Positions 18,178-29,032 of a stretch of DNA of 64,000 bases are shown here, one piece after another; within the stretch, counting starts at the first letter, position 1; each line of letters starts with the position of its first letter. The stretch spans positions 62,001 through 126,000 of the forward strand of contig NZ_FQUL01000003.1 in assembly GCF_900128965.1 (NCBI RefSeq), in the 5' to 3' direction. The position numbers and the translations under genes are program-made. The notes beneath the pieces were generated by a model, which saw only the letters and a program-made list of their open reading frames with translations, made no database searches and was not told where the DNA came from. This stretch comes from Ferrithrix thermotolerans DSM 19514. Its GTDB lineage: Bacteria > Actinomycetota > Acidimicrobiia > Acidimicrobiales > Acidimicrobiaceae.

Positions 18178-18555
18178 GTGAAGGTTCTCTGCGGTATAGA
18201 CGTGCTTGAGATCGAGCGAATGAGAAAGGCTGTCGTTAGGTCTCCAGCACTCGTTGAAAGGATCTTCTGTCCTTTAGAGATTAGTTACGCCGATGCTCAC
18301 AAAGATCCAATTCCATACCTAGCAGCTCGCTTCTGTGCGAAGGAGGCGGTTATGAAGCTTTTAGGGAGTGGAATTGGTGTAATTAGCTTTAGGGAGGTTG
18401 AGGTGGTAAGGACGCCATCTCGGCGTCCAAAGGTGGAGCTGTCGGGAAGAGCAGCGATAGTCGCAGAGGAGCTAGGAGTTACTTCTATCGATCTATCGAT
18501 CTCTCACTCTCACAGCGTTGCTGTGGCAACAGCTGTAGCCATGGTTCAAGGCTAA
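18178..18555 (+). CDS. acpS: Holo-[acyl-carrier-protein] synthase
   Basis: AcpS transfers 4'-phosphopantetheine from CoA to the acyl carrier protein of fatty-acid synthesis. The 125-residue protein has both metal-binding motifs: GIDVLEIERM (D8) and AARFCAKEAVMKLL (E56). It ends in SISHSHSVAVATAVA. A GTG start is used. Placement before nnr and alr is widespread in bacteria. Confidence 0.95.
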   Translation: MKVLCGIDVLEIERMRKAVVRSPALVERIFCPLEISYADAHKDPIPYLAARFCAKEAVMKLLGSGIGVISFREVEVVRTPSRRPKVELSGRAAIVAEELGVTSIDLSISHSHSVAVATAVAMVQG

Positions 18556-18595
18556 TCTCTGGGTAGAGAAGGAATAGGTTCTGTAGGGAGATTCG

Positions 18596-20017
18596 ATGAA
18601 AAAGGTCGCTTACGCAGCTGATGTGCGGGGTCTCGATGCAGATATCTCCCAGCGCGGTGAGCTTGAAGCTGTAGTTGCAAGGGTCGGTTTTGCTGTTGCA
18701 AGGATCACCATGAAGATGCTCTCAGGTGCATATGGGAAGAGGGTCTATATTGAGGCTGGTCCTGGCAACAACGGTGAGGATGCCCGCTCAGCTGCAAGGT
18801 TTCTATCGGAACGAGGTGTCAAGGTTATTGTAAAGGGGATAAAAGATCGTGACATGGGTTCGATAAAGGAAGCCGACCTGTTTATCGATGGATCATTTGG
18901 AGTTGGGATCAATCGGGAGTTTGAGCCAGTCAAGCTTCCACCCCATATCCCCGTGCTTAGCGTTGATGTTCCCTCTGGGCTTGACGCAGATCTTGGAACG
19001 CTTTGGGGAGGATGTCTAGCTGCTGATGTTACCGCTACCGTAGGTGCCCTAAAGATAGGGCTACTTCAAAATCAAGGACCTCTTGTCTCGGGCAAGGTTG
19101 AAGTAGCACTTGAAGACCTTTACACATCTGGCACTTCAGTTTCGCTCATAGAAGACACCGATGTTTTGGAGCATCTCGGCGAGGGCGATCTTTATGACCA
19201 TAAGTGGCGTCACTCGGTATTTGTTCTTGCGGGGTCAGAAGGAATGTTCGGAGCCGCCGAGCTATCGGCAAATGCAAGCTATCGACTTGCCTCAGGCATC
19301 GTGCATCTATATTATCCCTCCACTCCCGGTGGTCGAATGGGGGTTACCTTGTCTCCGGAGATTGTTCGCGTTGGACTAGATAGCCTTTGGGCGGAACCTG
19401 TTATCGACGCAGCTAGGCACTTTAAGTCTACCGTAATTGGTCCTGGGCTTGGGCGCAGTCTTCAGCTCTCTAACCTAGTGCGAAGGCTGCTGAACAACAC
19501 CGAGATGCCGGCTTTATTGGATGCGGATGGAATCTTCGCTCTTGGTGATCCGGCACGCCTACGCCGTATAGCCACTTCGAGAAATGCTCCAATCGTGATT
19601 ACGCCGCACGAAGGTGAGTTCAACGCATTCTTTGAAGGCTCTGGTGTAAAGGTGGTTCGAGGAGAAGACCGAGTCAAAGCTGCGGTCAGAGCAGCAGAGA
19701 TGTGCGGAGCCATAGTTTTGCTTAAAGGGTCTCTCACGGTGGTGGCTAGTCCGCATGGTGCTGCATACCTCGTTGGGTCTGGATCCTCTCGCCTGGGAGT
19801 TGGAGGAAGCGGTGATGTCCTCTCTGGTGTGATTGGAGGCTTGATGGCCCGTGGGGTGGAACCTGCTCTTGCATCTGCTTTAGGTGCGCATATTCACGGA
19901 AGAGCCTCTTCTTTCTTGGGTGGATACTCAGTTAGAGCCTCTGACCTTATCGAAGGGTGTGTTGGATGGCTCAGCTCCCTTGACAAGAGATGGCACCGTG
20001 GGCTTGATGTTATTTAG
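18596..20017 (+). CDS. nnr: Bifunctional NAD(P)H-hydrate epimerase / ADP-dependent dehydratase
   Basis: This enzyme repairs damaged NAD(P)H. The N-terminal YjeF_N epimerase domain (about residues 1-190) shows EAGPGNNGEDARSAARFL and SVDVPSGLDAD. The C-terminal kinase-like dehydratase (about 200-470) has VIGPGLGRS, LDADGIFAL, ITPHEGEF, VLLKGSLTVV and the GVGGSGDVLSGVIGG active-site loop. The common epimerase GG after NN reads GED here. At 473 residues it is somewhat shorter than many fused homologues. It lies between acpS and alr. Confidence 0.93.
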   Translation: MKKVAYAADVRGLDADISQRGELEAVVARVGFAVARITMKMLSGAYGKRVYIEAGPGNNGEDARSAARFLSERGVKVIVKGIKDRDMGSIKEADLFIDGSFGVGINREFEPVKLPPHIPVLSVDVPSGLDADLGTLWGGCLAADVTATVGALKIGLLQNQGPLVSGKVEVALEDLYTSGTSVSLIEDTDVLEHLGEGDLYDHKWRHSVFVLAGSEGMFGAAELSANASYRLASGIVHLYYPSTPGGRMGVTLSPEIVRVGLDSLWAEPVIDAARHFKSTVIGPGLGRSLQLSNLVRRLLNNTEMPALLDADGIFALGDPARLRRIATSRNAPIVITPHEGEFNAFFEGSGVKVVRGEDRVKAAVRAAEMCGAIVLLKGSLTVVASPHGAAYLVGSGSSRLGVGGSGDVLSGVIGGLMARGVEPALASALGAHIHGRASSFLGGYSVRASDLIEGCVGWLSSLDKRWHRGLDVI

Positions 20018-20065
20018 TCTGTATCTAACGTTCAGGTGAACATTAAATAGTTGTAGGGAGACGTA

Positions 20066-21244
20066 GTGGCATATCGTTCCAGAGCGCTTTGGGCTGAGGT
20101 TGACCTCTCTGCGCTAAGGCACAACATCTCCGTGCTGAAAAGAACGGTCTACCCAGCACAGCTTGCAGTAGTGGTAAAGGCCAATGGTTATGGTCACGGA
20201 GCTACTCAAATAGCTCGTCAGGCTAGTGAGCTCGGTGTCTCGTTCTTCTGCGTAGCCACGGTGGAGGAAGGGATAGAGCTAAAGGACGCTGATATTAAGG
20301 GTGAGGTTATTGTCCTGATGGAGCCGGAGCGGGAGTACATAGAAGAGGCCTTGGCTAAGGATCTTACTTTGACCATCTATAACGCTCGTACTTTAGTGGA
20401 GGTAGTAGCGTCTTGGCAACGTCTGGCGAGAGGGTCTAAGTCCACCTCCTCTCCAAAGATACACATCAAGGTCGATACTGGTATGCACCGTCTCGGCGTG
20501 AGCGAGGAAGAAGCCCTAGAACTGGCGAGGCTGGCGAGAGATAGTGGGGTCTCTGTCGGCGGACTCAGTTCTCACTTAGCCGTGGCTGACGCAGGAGAGT
20601 TAGGTAGAGGCTATACCTTAGAGCAGATCGCACGCTTTGAACGTGTTGTTGCCAGGCTTGCTACGATCAACATCCGGCCCTCTCTACTGCATCTCGCTAA
20701 CACTGCTGGAGGGGTCGCTTATCCGAGTGCACGTTACGATCTAGTGCGCTCCGGAATAGGCGTCTATGGATATCTACCGAGCCAAGAGATCAACCTGGTT
20801 GGGCTGCGGCCTGTTATGTCGCTTAAGTCGAGAGTGTCCTTTGTTAGGAGACTCAAAGCGGGTGAGGCGGTGTCATATGGGTTGAGACGTCCGCTAGCCT
20901 CCGCTTCTTTCATTGCTACGGTTCCGATAGGTTATGCAGATGGGCTGCGTAGGACTCTATTTGACAGGGGTCAGGAGGTTCTTATAAAGGGGGAACGTGT
21001 CCCTATAGCAGGTACTGTGACTATGGATCAGATTATGATCGACTGCGGGGATGTGGAGGTCGCTCAAGGGGAAGAGGTGGTTCTGCTTGGACGACAAGGT
21101 GCGAACGTGGTAACGGCTCTTGAGTGGGCTGAGGCGTTGGAGACCATTCCGTATGAGGTACTAACCTCCATTGCTGCACGGGTGCCACGAATCTATATTG
21201 ATGGAAGTGACAAAGGAGCTGACCCTTACCGTGTTGATCTGTAG
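20066..21244 (+). CDS. alr: Alanine racemase
   Basis: Alr supplies D-alanine for peptidoglycan using pyridoxal phosphate. The cofactor lysine lies in VVVKANGYGHG (K38). VDTGMHRLGV, HLANTAGG, VSYGLRR (catalytic Tyr region), TVPIGYADGLRR and AGTVTMDQIMID follow in the right order. The 392-residue length is typical. GTG is the start, with AGGGAG 5 nt upstream. The uracil-DNA glycosylase gene starts at or just after its stop. Confidence 0.96.
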   Translation: MAYRSRALWAEVDLSALRHNISVLKRTVYPAQLAVVVKANGYGHGATQIARQASELGVSFFCVATVEEGIELKDADIKGEVIVLMEPEREYIEEALAKDLTLTIYNARTLVEVVASWQRLARGSKSTSSPKIHIKVDTGMHRLGVSEEEALELARLARDSGVSVGGLSSHLAVADAGELGRGYTLEQIARFERVVARLATINIRPSLLHLANTAGGVAYPSARYDLVRSGIGVYGYLPSQEINLVGLRPVMSLKSRVSFVRRLKAGEAVSYGLRRPLASASFIATVPIGYADGLRRTLFDRGQEVLIKGERVPIAGTVTMDQIMIDCGDVEVAQGEEVVLLGRQGANVVTALEWAEALETIPYEVLTSIAARVPRIYIDGSDKGADPYRVDL

Positions 21245-21273
21245 TGTACGGACCCAACGTCTGGAGCAGATCA

Positions 21274-21864
21274 ATGAGTGACAAGGTAACGACTCTGGGA
21301 GCGATGGAGAAAGAGGTCTCCAGTTGCACGAGATGTCCACTTCATGAGTCTCGTACTCATACAGTGTTTGGGGAGGGTGCCGTCGACGCGGATGTCTTAG
21401 TAGTGGGTGAAGCTCCGGGAAAGGATGAGGATATCTCGGGTCGTCCCTTCGTGGGTCGATCGGGTCGTTTGTTGCGAGACTTACTCAACGAGAACTTGGG
21501 TGAAAGTGGTGTTGATATCTTTATCGCAAACTTAGTCAAGTGTAGACCACCCAATAACCGAAACCCTGAGTCGACAGAGATTGAAGCTTGTGTGGGTTAC
21601 CTTTATCGACAAATCGAGACGATCTCGCCAAAGGTCGTACTTGCCGTTGGCGCCTTTGCGGCGAAGACGCTGCTTAGTACAAAGTTAGGCGTTGGGGCGC
21701 TTCGGGGACAGATCTACTACGACGGCAAGTTGGCTGTTGCACCATCATTTCACCCCGCTGCTGCTCTGAGGGGAGGTCCATCTGTGGTTACAAAGATTCG
21801 AGCGGACTTGGCGCTCGTGAATCTGTTTCTAAAAGGAGAGATCCAACCGTGCCCATATCCATAG
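21274..21864 (+). CDS. Family 4 type uracil-DNA glycosylase (4Fe-4S)
   Basis: This base-excision repair enzyme removes uracil from DNA. Four cysteines (C18, C21, C90, C106, counted from the ATG at 21274) match the [4Fe-4S] ligands of the family 4/5 enzymes. VVGEAPGKDED is the catalytic-side motif, NLVKCRPPNNRNP is typical of family 4, and SFHPAAAL carries the conserved His. ATG 21274 has GGAG 9 nt upstream. A GTG at 21244 sharing a base with the alr stop would add ten residues. It overlaps tsaE by 16 nt. Confidence 0.93.
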   Translation: MSDKVTTLGAMEKEVSSCTRCPLHESRTHTVFGEGAVDADVLVVGEAPGKDEDISGRPFVGRSGRLLRDLLNENLGESGVDIFIANLVKCRPPNNRNPESTEIEACVGYLYRQIETISPKVVLAVGAFAAKTLLSTKLGVGALRGQIYYDGKLAVAPSFHPAAALRGGPSVVTKIRADLALVNLFLKGEIQPCPYP

Positions 21865-22343
21865 AGGTGAACTCAGCCCAAGAGATGACTGCCTTGGGCT
21901 TTGCCGTTGGACGTGATATCCCTTCACCGTCCATTCTTCTTCTTCGGGGAGGAATGGGAGCTGGAAAGACGACCTTTGTGCAGGGTCTTGCGCGAGCCCT
22001 TGGGGTTAGCAGGGTCGTGACATCTCCCACTTTTCTCACCGCCCGGGAGTACAAGGCAACTTGTGGTAAGTTTATCCATTGTGATCTTTATAGGATAGAA
22101 GACCCAATGTATCTCGAGGAGCTTGGGGTGCTCGATGAGGCGGAGAAAGGGGCGGTAGTCGCCATCGAGTGGCCCAAAGATATCGACTTAGAAGGTATCG
22201 ACCTGATCTCTTACGACCTTACAATCTCGCAGGGTGTGTCAGAGTTGCATAGGGTTGTTACGTTTTCGAACCTTGGTAACTTGGCGTGTTTCCCAACAGT
22301 TGCAGGGCTATTGGAGACGAATGAGGGTGTCCGGTGCAGTTGA
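21849..22343 (+). CDS. tsaE: tRNA threonylcarbamoyladenosine biosynthesis ATPase TsaE
   Basis: TsaE is the ATPase of the t6A37 tRNA-modification complex with TsaB and TsaD. The 164-residue protein carries the Walker A loop GGMGAGKTTF (K40), the family sequence VTSPTFLTAREYKA, FIHCDLYRIED and a C-terminal VVAIEWPKD. The GTG start lies within the preceding gene. tsaB follows with a 10-nt overlap, so these genes look translationally coupled. Confidence 0.95.
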   Translation: MPISIEVNSAQEMTALGFAVGRDIPSPSILLLRGGMGAGKTTFVQGLARALGVSRVVTSPTFLTAREYKATCGKFIHCDLYRIEDPMYLEELGVLDEAEKGAVVAIEWPKDIDLEGIDLISYDLTISQGVSELHRVVTFSNLGNLACFPTVAGLLETNEGVRCS

Positions 22344-23077
22344 ACTTTCTCTGTGTCGACACCTCGGGGGAGTTCACTTTAGTGGCTGCATCTGTCGAAG
22401 GTGTAAACAGCGTCAGCAGGTATAGAGAGGGACAGTTTCACGTCGAAAGTCTGGCGCCTCTAACTAAAGAGGTCCTTTCAGACAGTGGTCTAGGACTCGA
22501 TGACCTCTCCTTTATAGCTGTTGTCTGTGGTCCGGGGGGGTTTAGTGGTCTTAGGGTGGGAGTTACCTTTGTATCTGTCTTGGCACAGGCCGCTGCCCTG
22601 TCAGTGGTGGAACTTTCGAGGCTTGAGTTGGCGGTCTACGGGGAGCTAGGCGAGTGGGACTATATCTTGATTATCGAAGACGGCAAACGTCAAGAGGTGT
22701 TTTACGGCCTCTTCAGTGGCCCGAAGGACCAAAGAACGCTTCTAGAGGAAGGACACATGGCTCCAGAGGAGCTAACGGGGTATCTCTTGTCTAAGTACCC
22801 TCAGCTTTCGAATTTAGGGCAGAGGGTTCTCGTGAGGGGAGGAGGTCTTGTAAAGTACCGCAACAGATGGAAGAGCTATCCTACGTGGAACGAAAATGTG
22901 GATTTGACGCCACCGGGAGATGCAAGTTCACATTTACGGTTGGCGATGGAGAAGTTTCTCCGTAACGAAGTGGTAGACCCCTTGCATGTCTCTGTTAGCT
23001 ACCTTAGAGAGGCGGATGCTAGGCCCAACTTTCGAAGATTTGACTCTCCGATAGATGGAGGCCGGGTTGAAACGTAG
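22334..23077 (+). CDS. tsaB: tRNA threonylcarbamoyladenosine biosynthesis protein TsaB
   Basis: TsaB is the inactive ASKHA-fold partner that dimerises with TsaD. The N-terminus LCVDTSGEFTLVAA is the phosphate-1-like loop. AVVCGPGGFSGLRVGVTF is the family signature. The 247-residue length matches actinobacterial TsaB. It overlaps tsaE by 10 nt and rimI by 23 nt. A GTG start is used. Confidence 0.93.
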   Translation: MQLNFLCVDTSGEFTLVAASVEGVNSVSRYREGQFHVESLAPLTKEVLSDSGLGLDDLSFIAVVCGPGGFSGLRVGVTFVSVLAQAAALSVVELSRLELAVYGELGEWDYILIIEDGKRQEVFYGLFSGPKDQRTLLEEGHMAPEELTGYLLSKYPQLSNLGQRVLVRGGGLVKYRNRWKSYPTWNENVDLTPPGDASSHLRLAMEKFLRNEVVDPLHVSVSYLREADARPNFRRFDSPIDGGRVET

Positions 23078-23606
23078 TGCGTTGGTTGCAGAGATCTCTA
23101 TTTCTCCGATGAAGAAGAGACACCTCACTCAGGTATTGAGGATAGAGGCGAAGGTGTATCCAAGGCCTTGGTCATTAGGAATATTTCTGTCGGAACTCAA
23201 CCTTCCTGAATCCAGGTACTACTACGTCGCACAGGTTAGGCGGAAGGTGGTCGGTTACTGTGGACTGATGGTTGCTGTTGGCGAAGGTCACATCACGAAC
23301 GTCGCTGTGGATCCAGAGTTTTGGGGGGTAAAGGTAGCTACCAGGCTGTTGTTGAACGCCTTTGAGGTTGCCAAACAAAGTGGAGCCAAAGACATGACGC
23401 TAGAGGTGAGGGCGTCAAATACCAGAGCTCAAAAGCTTTACTTTAGGTTCGGATTCGTACCGGTGGGGATACGAAAGGGTTACTACAAAGAGAATAATGA
23501 GGATGCTATTGTAATGTGGTCGTACAACATCGATACAGAGATCTTCGAGCAACGACTCGCCGAGATTCGCCAAGGTCTAAACGAGGGCGAGGTGAACCTC
23601 GATTAG
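23055..23606 (+). CDS. rimI: Ribosomal-protein-alanine N-acetyltransferase RimI-like
   Basis: This GNAT-fold acetyltransferase has 183 residues. The first conserved part ISPMKKRHLTQVLRIEAKVYPRPW is RimI-like, seen as KRHLTQVLRIEAKVYPRPW. HITNVAVDPEFWGVKVATRLL holds the acetyl-CoA loop, with VKVATR in place of the usual RxxGxG/A form, and LEVRASNTRAQKLYFRFGF is the C-terminal motif. RimI acetylates the N-terminus of S18, and family members between tsaB and tsaD are common. The true substrate here is untested. It overlaps tsaD by about 5 nt. Confidence 0.9.
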   Translation: MEAGLKRSALVAEISISPMKKRHLTQVLRIEAKVYPRPWSLGIFLSELNLPESRYYYVAQVRRKVVGYCGLMVAVGEGHITNVAVDPEFWGVKVATRLLLNAFEVAKQSGAKDMTLEVRASNTRAQKLYFRFGFVPVGIRKGYYKENNEDAIVMWSYNIDTEIFEQRLAEIRQGLNEGEVNLD

Positions 23607-24621
23607 CAACTACCTTGATTATCCCAAAGGTCTCAATATCCTTGGGATAGAGACCTCGTGTGACGAGACAGCTGTTGCGGTGCTAAAAAGAGGACGGGTG
23701 ACTGCTGAGACGATTGTGGCGCAAAATGATCTTCACGCCGACTTCGGAGGAGTCGTGCCCGAGTTGGCCTCGCGGCAGCACGCAAGAGCCATTACCCGAT
23801 CTATCTCTGATGTGCTAAGGCAGTCCCAGCTTAGTTCGCCCGCAAAGGACCTCGATGGCGTTGCGGTCACTTACGGACCGGGACTAGCTGGTTCTTTGAT
23901 GGTTGGAGTCTCCGCTGCCAAGGCGCTCTCACTCGCATGGGACGTTCCCTTAGTGGCCGTCGATCACATGGAGGGACATCTTTTCGCTGGCACTTTGATG
24001 AGTCCTGTGGATCTGCCATCTCTTACCCTGCTGGTGTCGGGAGGCCATAGCCAACTAATTGAGATCACCGAGCCGGGGCGGTACGTAGAGTTGGGTGGCA
24101 CTTTAGATGACGCAGCGGGTGAGGCCTTCGACAAGGTTGCTCGGTTGCTCGGTCTTTCTTTTCCAGGCGGTCCTGAGATCGAAAGAGTGGCACTTTTAGG
24201 CGACGGGTCTTATATTCGATTTCCTAGGGCGCTGTCTGGGGATACCCTTGATTTTTCGTTCTCGGGGCTCAAGACTGCGGTGTTGCGTTATCTGGAGATT
24301 CACGGTCCTGTCAACGTAAACGACGTTGCAGCGGCGTTTCAAGAGGCGGTTGTGGATGCGCTTGCCCATAAAGTGGGTATGGCGCTTAGAAAAAGAGAAT
24401 ACCGTTCGGTTGTCATAGGGGGAGGAGTGGCTGCAAACACCTTGCTTCGCAGTCGCATCGAAGAACTGTGTGCAGCTGCGGGTGTCAAAGCAGTCATACC
24501 CCCTAAACGCCTATGTACCGACAACGGTGCGATGATCGCAGCTGCTGGTGCCTTTCGTCTTGGTCTAGGGCAGGTGGCTGCTTTGGACATCGGTATCGAT
24601 ACCTCCCTGTCTCTTGCGTAG
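23602..24621 (+). CDS. tsaD: tRNA N6-threonylcarbamoyltransferase TsaD, non-canonical start
   Basis: TsaD transfers the threonylcarbamoyl group to A37 of ANN-decoding tRNAs. The essential N-terminal phosphate loop GIETSCDETAVAV, the metal motif VDHMEGHLFAG, TLLVSGGHSQLI, LDDAAGEAFDKVARLLGL and FPGGPEIE are all present. The first ATG/GTG/TTG in frame (GTG 23680) lies after GIETSCDET and would destroy the fold. Upstream in-frame codons up to the TGA at 23593 offer only ATT 23602 or ATC 23638. ATT 23602, 9 nt after GAGG and overlapping the rimI TAG, gives 339 residues and is chosen. A base error in the sequence is the alternative. Confidence 0.88.
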   Translation: MSNYLDYPKGLNILGIETSCDETAVAVLKRGRVTAETIVAQNDLHADFGGVVPELASRQHARAITRSISDVLRQSQLSSPAKDLDGVAVTYGPGLAGSLMVGVSAAKALSLAWDVPLVAVDHMEGHLFAGTLMSPVDLPSLTLLVSGGHSQLIEITEPGRYVELGGTLDDAAGEAFDKVARLLGLSFPGGPEIERVALLGDGSYIRFPRALSGDTLDFSFSGLKTAVLRYLEIHGPVNVNDVAAAFQEAVVDALAHKVGMALRKREYRSVVIGGGVAANTLLRSRIEELCAAAGVKAVIPPKRLCTDNGAMIAAAGAFRLGLGQVAALDIGIDTSLSLA

Positions 24622-24654
24622 GGAACCAAAAAATTTTTCCTGCAAGTGCAGAAA

Positions 24655-24681
24655 TTAGCACTCAAGGGGCTAGAGTGCTAA
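24655..24681 (+). promoter_or_regulatory. CIRCE operator (HrcA site) before groES-groEL
   Basis: A perfect TTAGCACTC-N9-GAGTGCTAA inverted repeat lies 44 nt upstream of groES. This is the CIRCE element bound by the heat-shock repressor HrcA, so groES-groEL should be derepressed on heat or protein-folding stress. hrcA itself is not in the window. Confidence 0.95.
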
Positions 24682-24724
24682 ATGGCCATTAAGAGGCGTG
24701 ATTCAACCAAGGAGGCTTGAAGTT

Positions 24725-26652
<1,928 letters not shown>

Positions 26653-26689
26653 GAAGAGTTTTTCCAGTCAAAAAGAGCTGGATGTCTCT

Positions 26690-26727
26690 GGGGCAGTCCC
26701 TGATAGGGGGCTGTCCCTTTATCGTTT
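26690..26727 (+). terminator. Intrinsic terminator of groES-groEL
   Basis: GGGGCAGTCCC and GGGGGCTGTCCC pair across a TGATA loop into an 11-bp stem with one bulged G and two G-U pairs. TTTATCGTTTT follows. It lies 38 nt after the groEL stop and separates it from the convergent kdpE relic. Confidence 0.8.
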
Positions 26728-26773
26728 TAGGTTTTGGAGGCGGCTTCGTGTTGGAGGCCTTGGTGGTATCACA

Positions 26774-27475
26774 CTACAACTCGATGCGGTAAGCCATGCC
26801 AGGTTTTGTTCGAATGAGATCCTCTCCATAAGGGCCGAGCTTCCTGCGAAGACGGTTTATGTATACCCTCAGATAGTTTGTCTCTGAGAAGTACTCCGCC
26901 CCCCACACCTCTTTCAGGAGGTCTTCGTGCGTAAAGATCTTGCCAGTATGAGAGGCTAATAGACAAAGAAGGTCGTACTCTTTTGCCGTTACTTCGATGG
27001 GGTTGTCGTCTACGAACACCTCGTGTCTGACTGTATCTAAAATTACGTGTAGACCGAGTAGGATTTGGGTGCTCTTGTGTTCAGTCCTCACTACCTGTGT
27101 GTTTAGATAGGTAAGACTACCCTCAGGCGTGCAAGTAGCTCCCCCATTGAATGTGGCTTGGTAACGTAGTTATCCACACCCGATATCCAGCGCACGAATC
27201 TTCATTTCTTCATCTGGGGTTGCTGAGAGAACTATGATCGGAGCACTGCTAAAGGGCTGATGGTTCGGCACAGGGAGACCCCGTCTATGTCGGAAAGCCC
27301 AAGATCCAAGATAAATGCATTTGAGGATGTCTCTACGGTTGCCTCAACTCCGCTTTCGGCGTTTAAAGCGTATGGCCACCTCATAACCCTTTGAGGTTAG
27401 GCCTGTGCGCAACGCAGTCAGGAGGGATGGGTCGTCGTCGATGACAACTACCTTGTGGATTATGGTTCTACCCTG
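26774..27475 (-). pseudogene. kdpE: Decayed KdpE-like response regulator
   Basis: The C-terminal winged-helix domain is still open at 26774-27091 (TAKEYDLLCLLASHTGKIFTHEDLL given as EYDLLCLLASHTGKIF and ...NRLRRKLGPYGEDLIRTKPGMAYRI). The receiver domain upstream is readable only by changing frame: KVVVIDDDPSLLTAL, then NAFILDLGLSDIDGVSLCRT, then APIIVLSATPDEEMKIRALDIG, then VDNYVTKPHSMGELLARL. At least three frameshifts and an in-frame stop separate these pieces. KdpE activates the high-affinity potassium pump operon; no kdpFABC genes are in the window. The surviving DNA-binding part could in theory still be made, but that is unlikely. Confidence 0.85.
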
Positions 27476-27479
27476 CTCT

Positions 27480-28935
27480 CTCTAATGCGGCGGGCTCTTT
27501 GACTTGCGGTATTATGAAGAAAAACGTGGTTCGCCCCTCTGTGTAAGGTGCTACTGATATAGTTCCACTATGCAGATCGATAAGGGTGTGGGCGATCCAA
27601 AGACCAAGGCTGCTTGACTTGGTCTACCTAGCTCGATTGGAAAAATCGAACAGATGTCCTCTTGCATCTTTGTCGGAATCATCGGTCCGTAGTTGGTAAC
27701 CGCTACTCTTATCTCTTCTTGCGTTAATGAGAGCCTAACGGTTACAGCCTTGTTCTTTGGGCTATGTCGGATAGAGATTTCAACTAGGTTAGCGACGACC
27801 CGAGATACTGGGGTCTTATCAAGGTACACCGCTGATATCGGGGTATCTGGATCTATGAACGATACTTTTGAGACAGACTTCTCGCCAAGGGTTCTTACTC
27901 CTTCGACTACCGTTTCAAAGATGTCACGCCTAGAGAGGCGGAGCTTCAACATTCCCGACTGTACCTTTGTTGCGTCTAAGAGATTGAAGACCATCTGCGT
28001 AAGTCTGTCTGGATTGATCTAGTGTTTGAAGGTGTTGAAAGGTCGTTGGGCTTAGTCTGGACTCGGGGCCTGCTAGGACCGACGTTGCTGCTTCGATAAA
28101 AGCCAAATAGGGTTCTAAAGTCATGAGACACCGTCTCCAAAAGGATCCTTCTCCACCGATCGACCTTTACAAGTTCTCGAGTCCTCGAGGATTCTTTGTC
28201 CAAGATCGCTTTATGCAGAGCGAGAGCGCTCTGGCTGATAAATACAGAAAGTAGTTCTAAGCGAGCTTGAGGCAACTCTGGACCTTTGGTTATCAACATC
28301 CCTAGAAGTACCCCAGAGGAGCTAAGGGGCATCCCTGTAGTGATCTTGTTCGAGCTATCTTCGCCGCATCTGCGAAACTGACTTGTATGAATGCTTCCTC
28401 TCCTGGGGGGTGAGCGACGCGATAACGTCACTTTGGATCGGCCGTCCGAGAGCGATCATCTCTTTGAGATTATGTGTCATGTCCGAGAGGTAAAGAGAGA
28501 CCGAATCTAAGGCTGATACCTCAAATAAAGCTTCTGCTGTGGCTGCGGTTACGATCTCGGGGGATCTTTGACCAACGAGATCCTGCTAGAACTCCATGAG
28601 TCGCCTTGTATCTCTACTTGCCTGATCTGCACGTCCCCTAGCTTCCTTTAGATCGAGACCACCAGCATCACTGTGGTGTGGATCACCAGGGCAACCCAGT
28701 TTTGGCTTTCTCCCACGGAAAGTGTGTAGTAGAGAGGATAAGGACATGGTTGTATTTTAAGAACCCTACTGCAACATCAAAGGCGCCTATGTAAAAACCA
28801 TCTGTCGAGACTCCGACGACGGGGACCATCAGTATTAGTGCCGTTGTAGAGATGGAGAGGGAAGCCCGAAAAGGAACGATCGCTAAGGCGAGAACGATAA
28901 AGGGGCCAAGTGATACTCCAACTGCCACATAAGGT
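27480..28935 (-). pseudogene. kdpD: Decayed KdpD C-terminal part: membrane, GAF and histidine-kinase region
   Basis: Read from 28935 downwards, the fragments follow KdpD order. The membrane domain comes first (SLSISTTALILMVPVVGV, IGAFDVAVGFLKYN), then the GAF remnant GMPLSSSGVLLGMLIT. Next is the dimerisation helix with the phosphorylatable His (RILLETVSHDFRT), then the ATPase domain (SRVVANLVEISIRHSPKNKAVTV and a broken G-box). The last piece is EGRTTFFFIIPQVKEP. Each sits in a different frame or is interrupted by stops. It runs into the kdpE relic in the same orientation. The N-terminal half lies on the opposite strand next door. Confidence 0.8.
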
Positions 28936-29032
28936 TGTCTGGAAGGGGACGCAGTCCTGATGGCTATGTGCTAGCTATCTTGGCGGCGCTTACTAGGTTG
29001 GTCGAGAGGCGATTCCTTTGGCAGGAGATACG

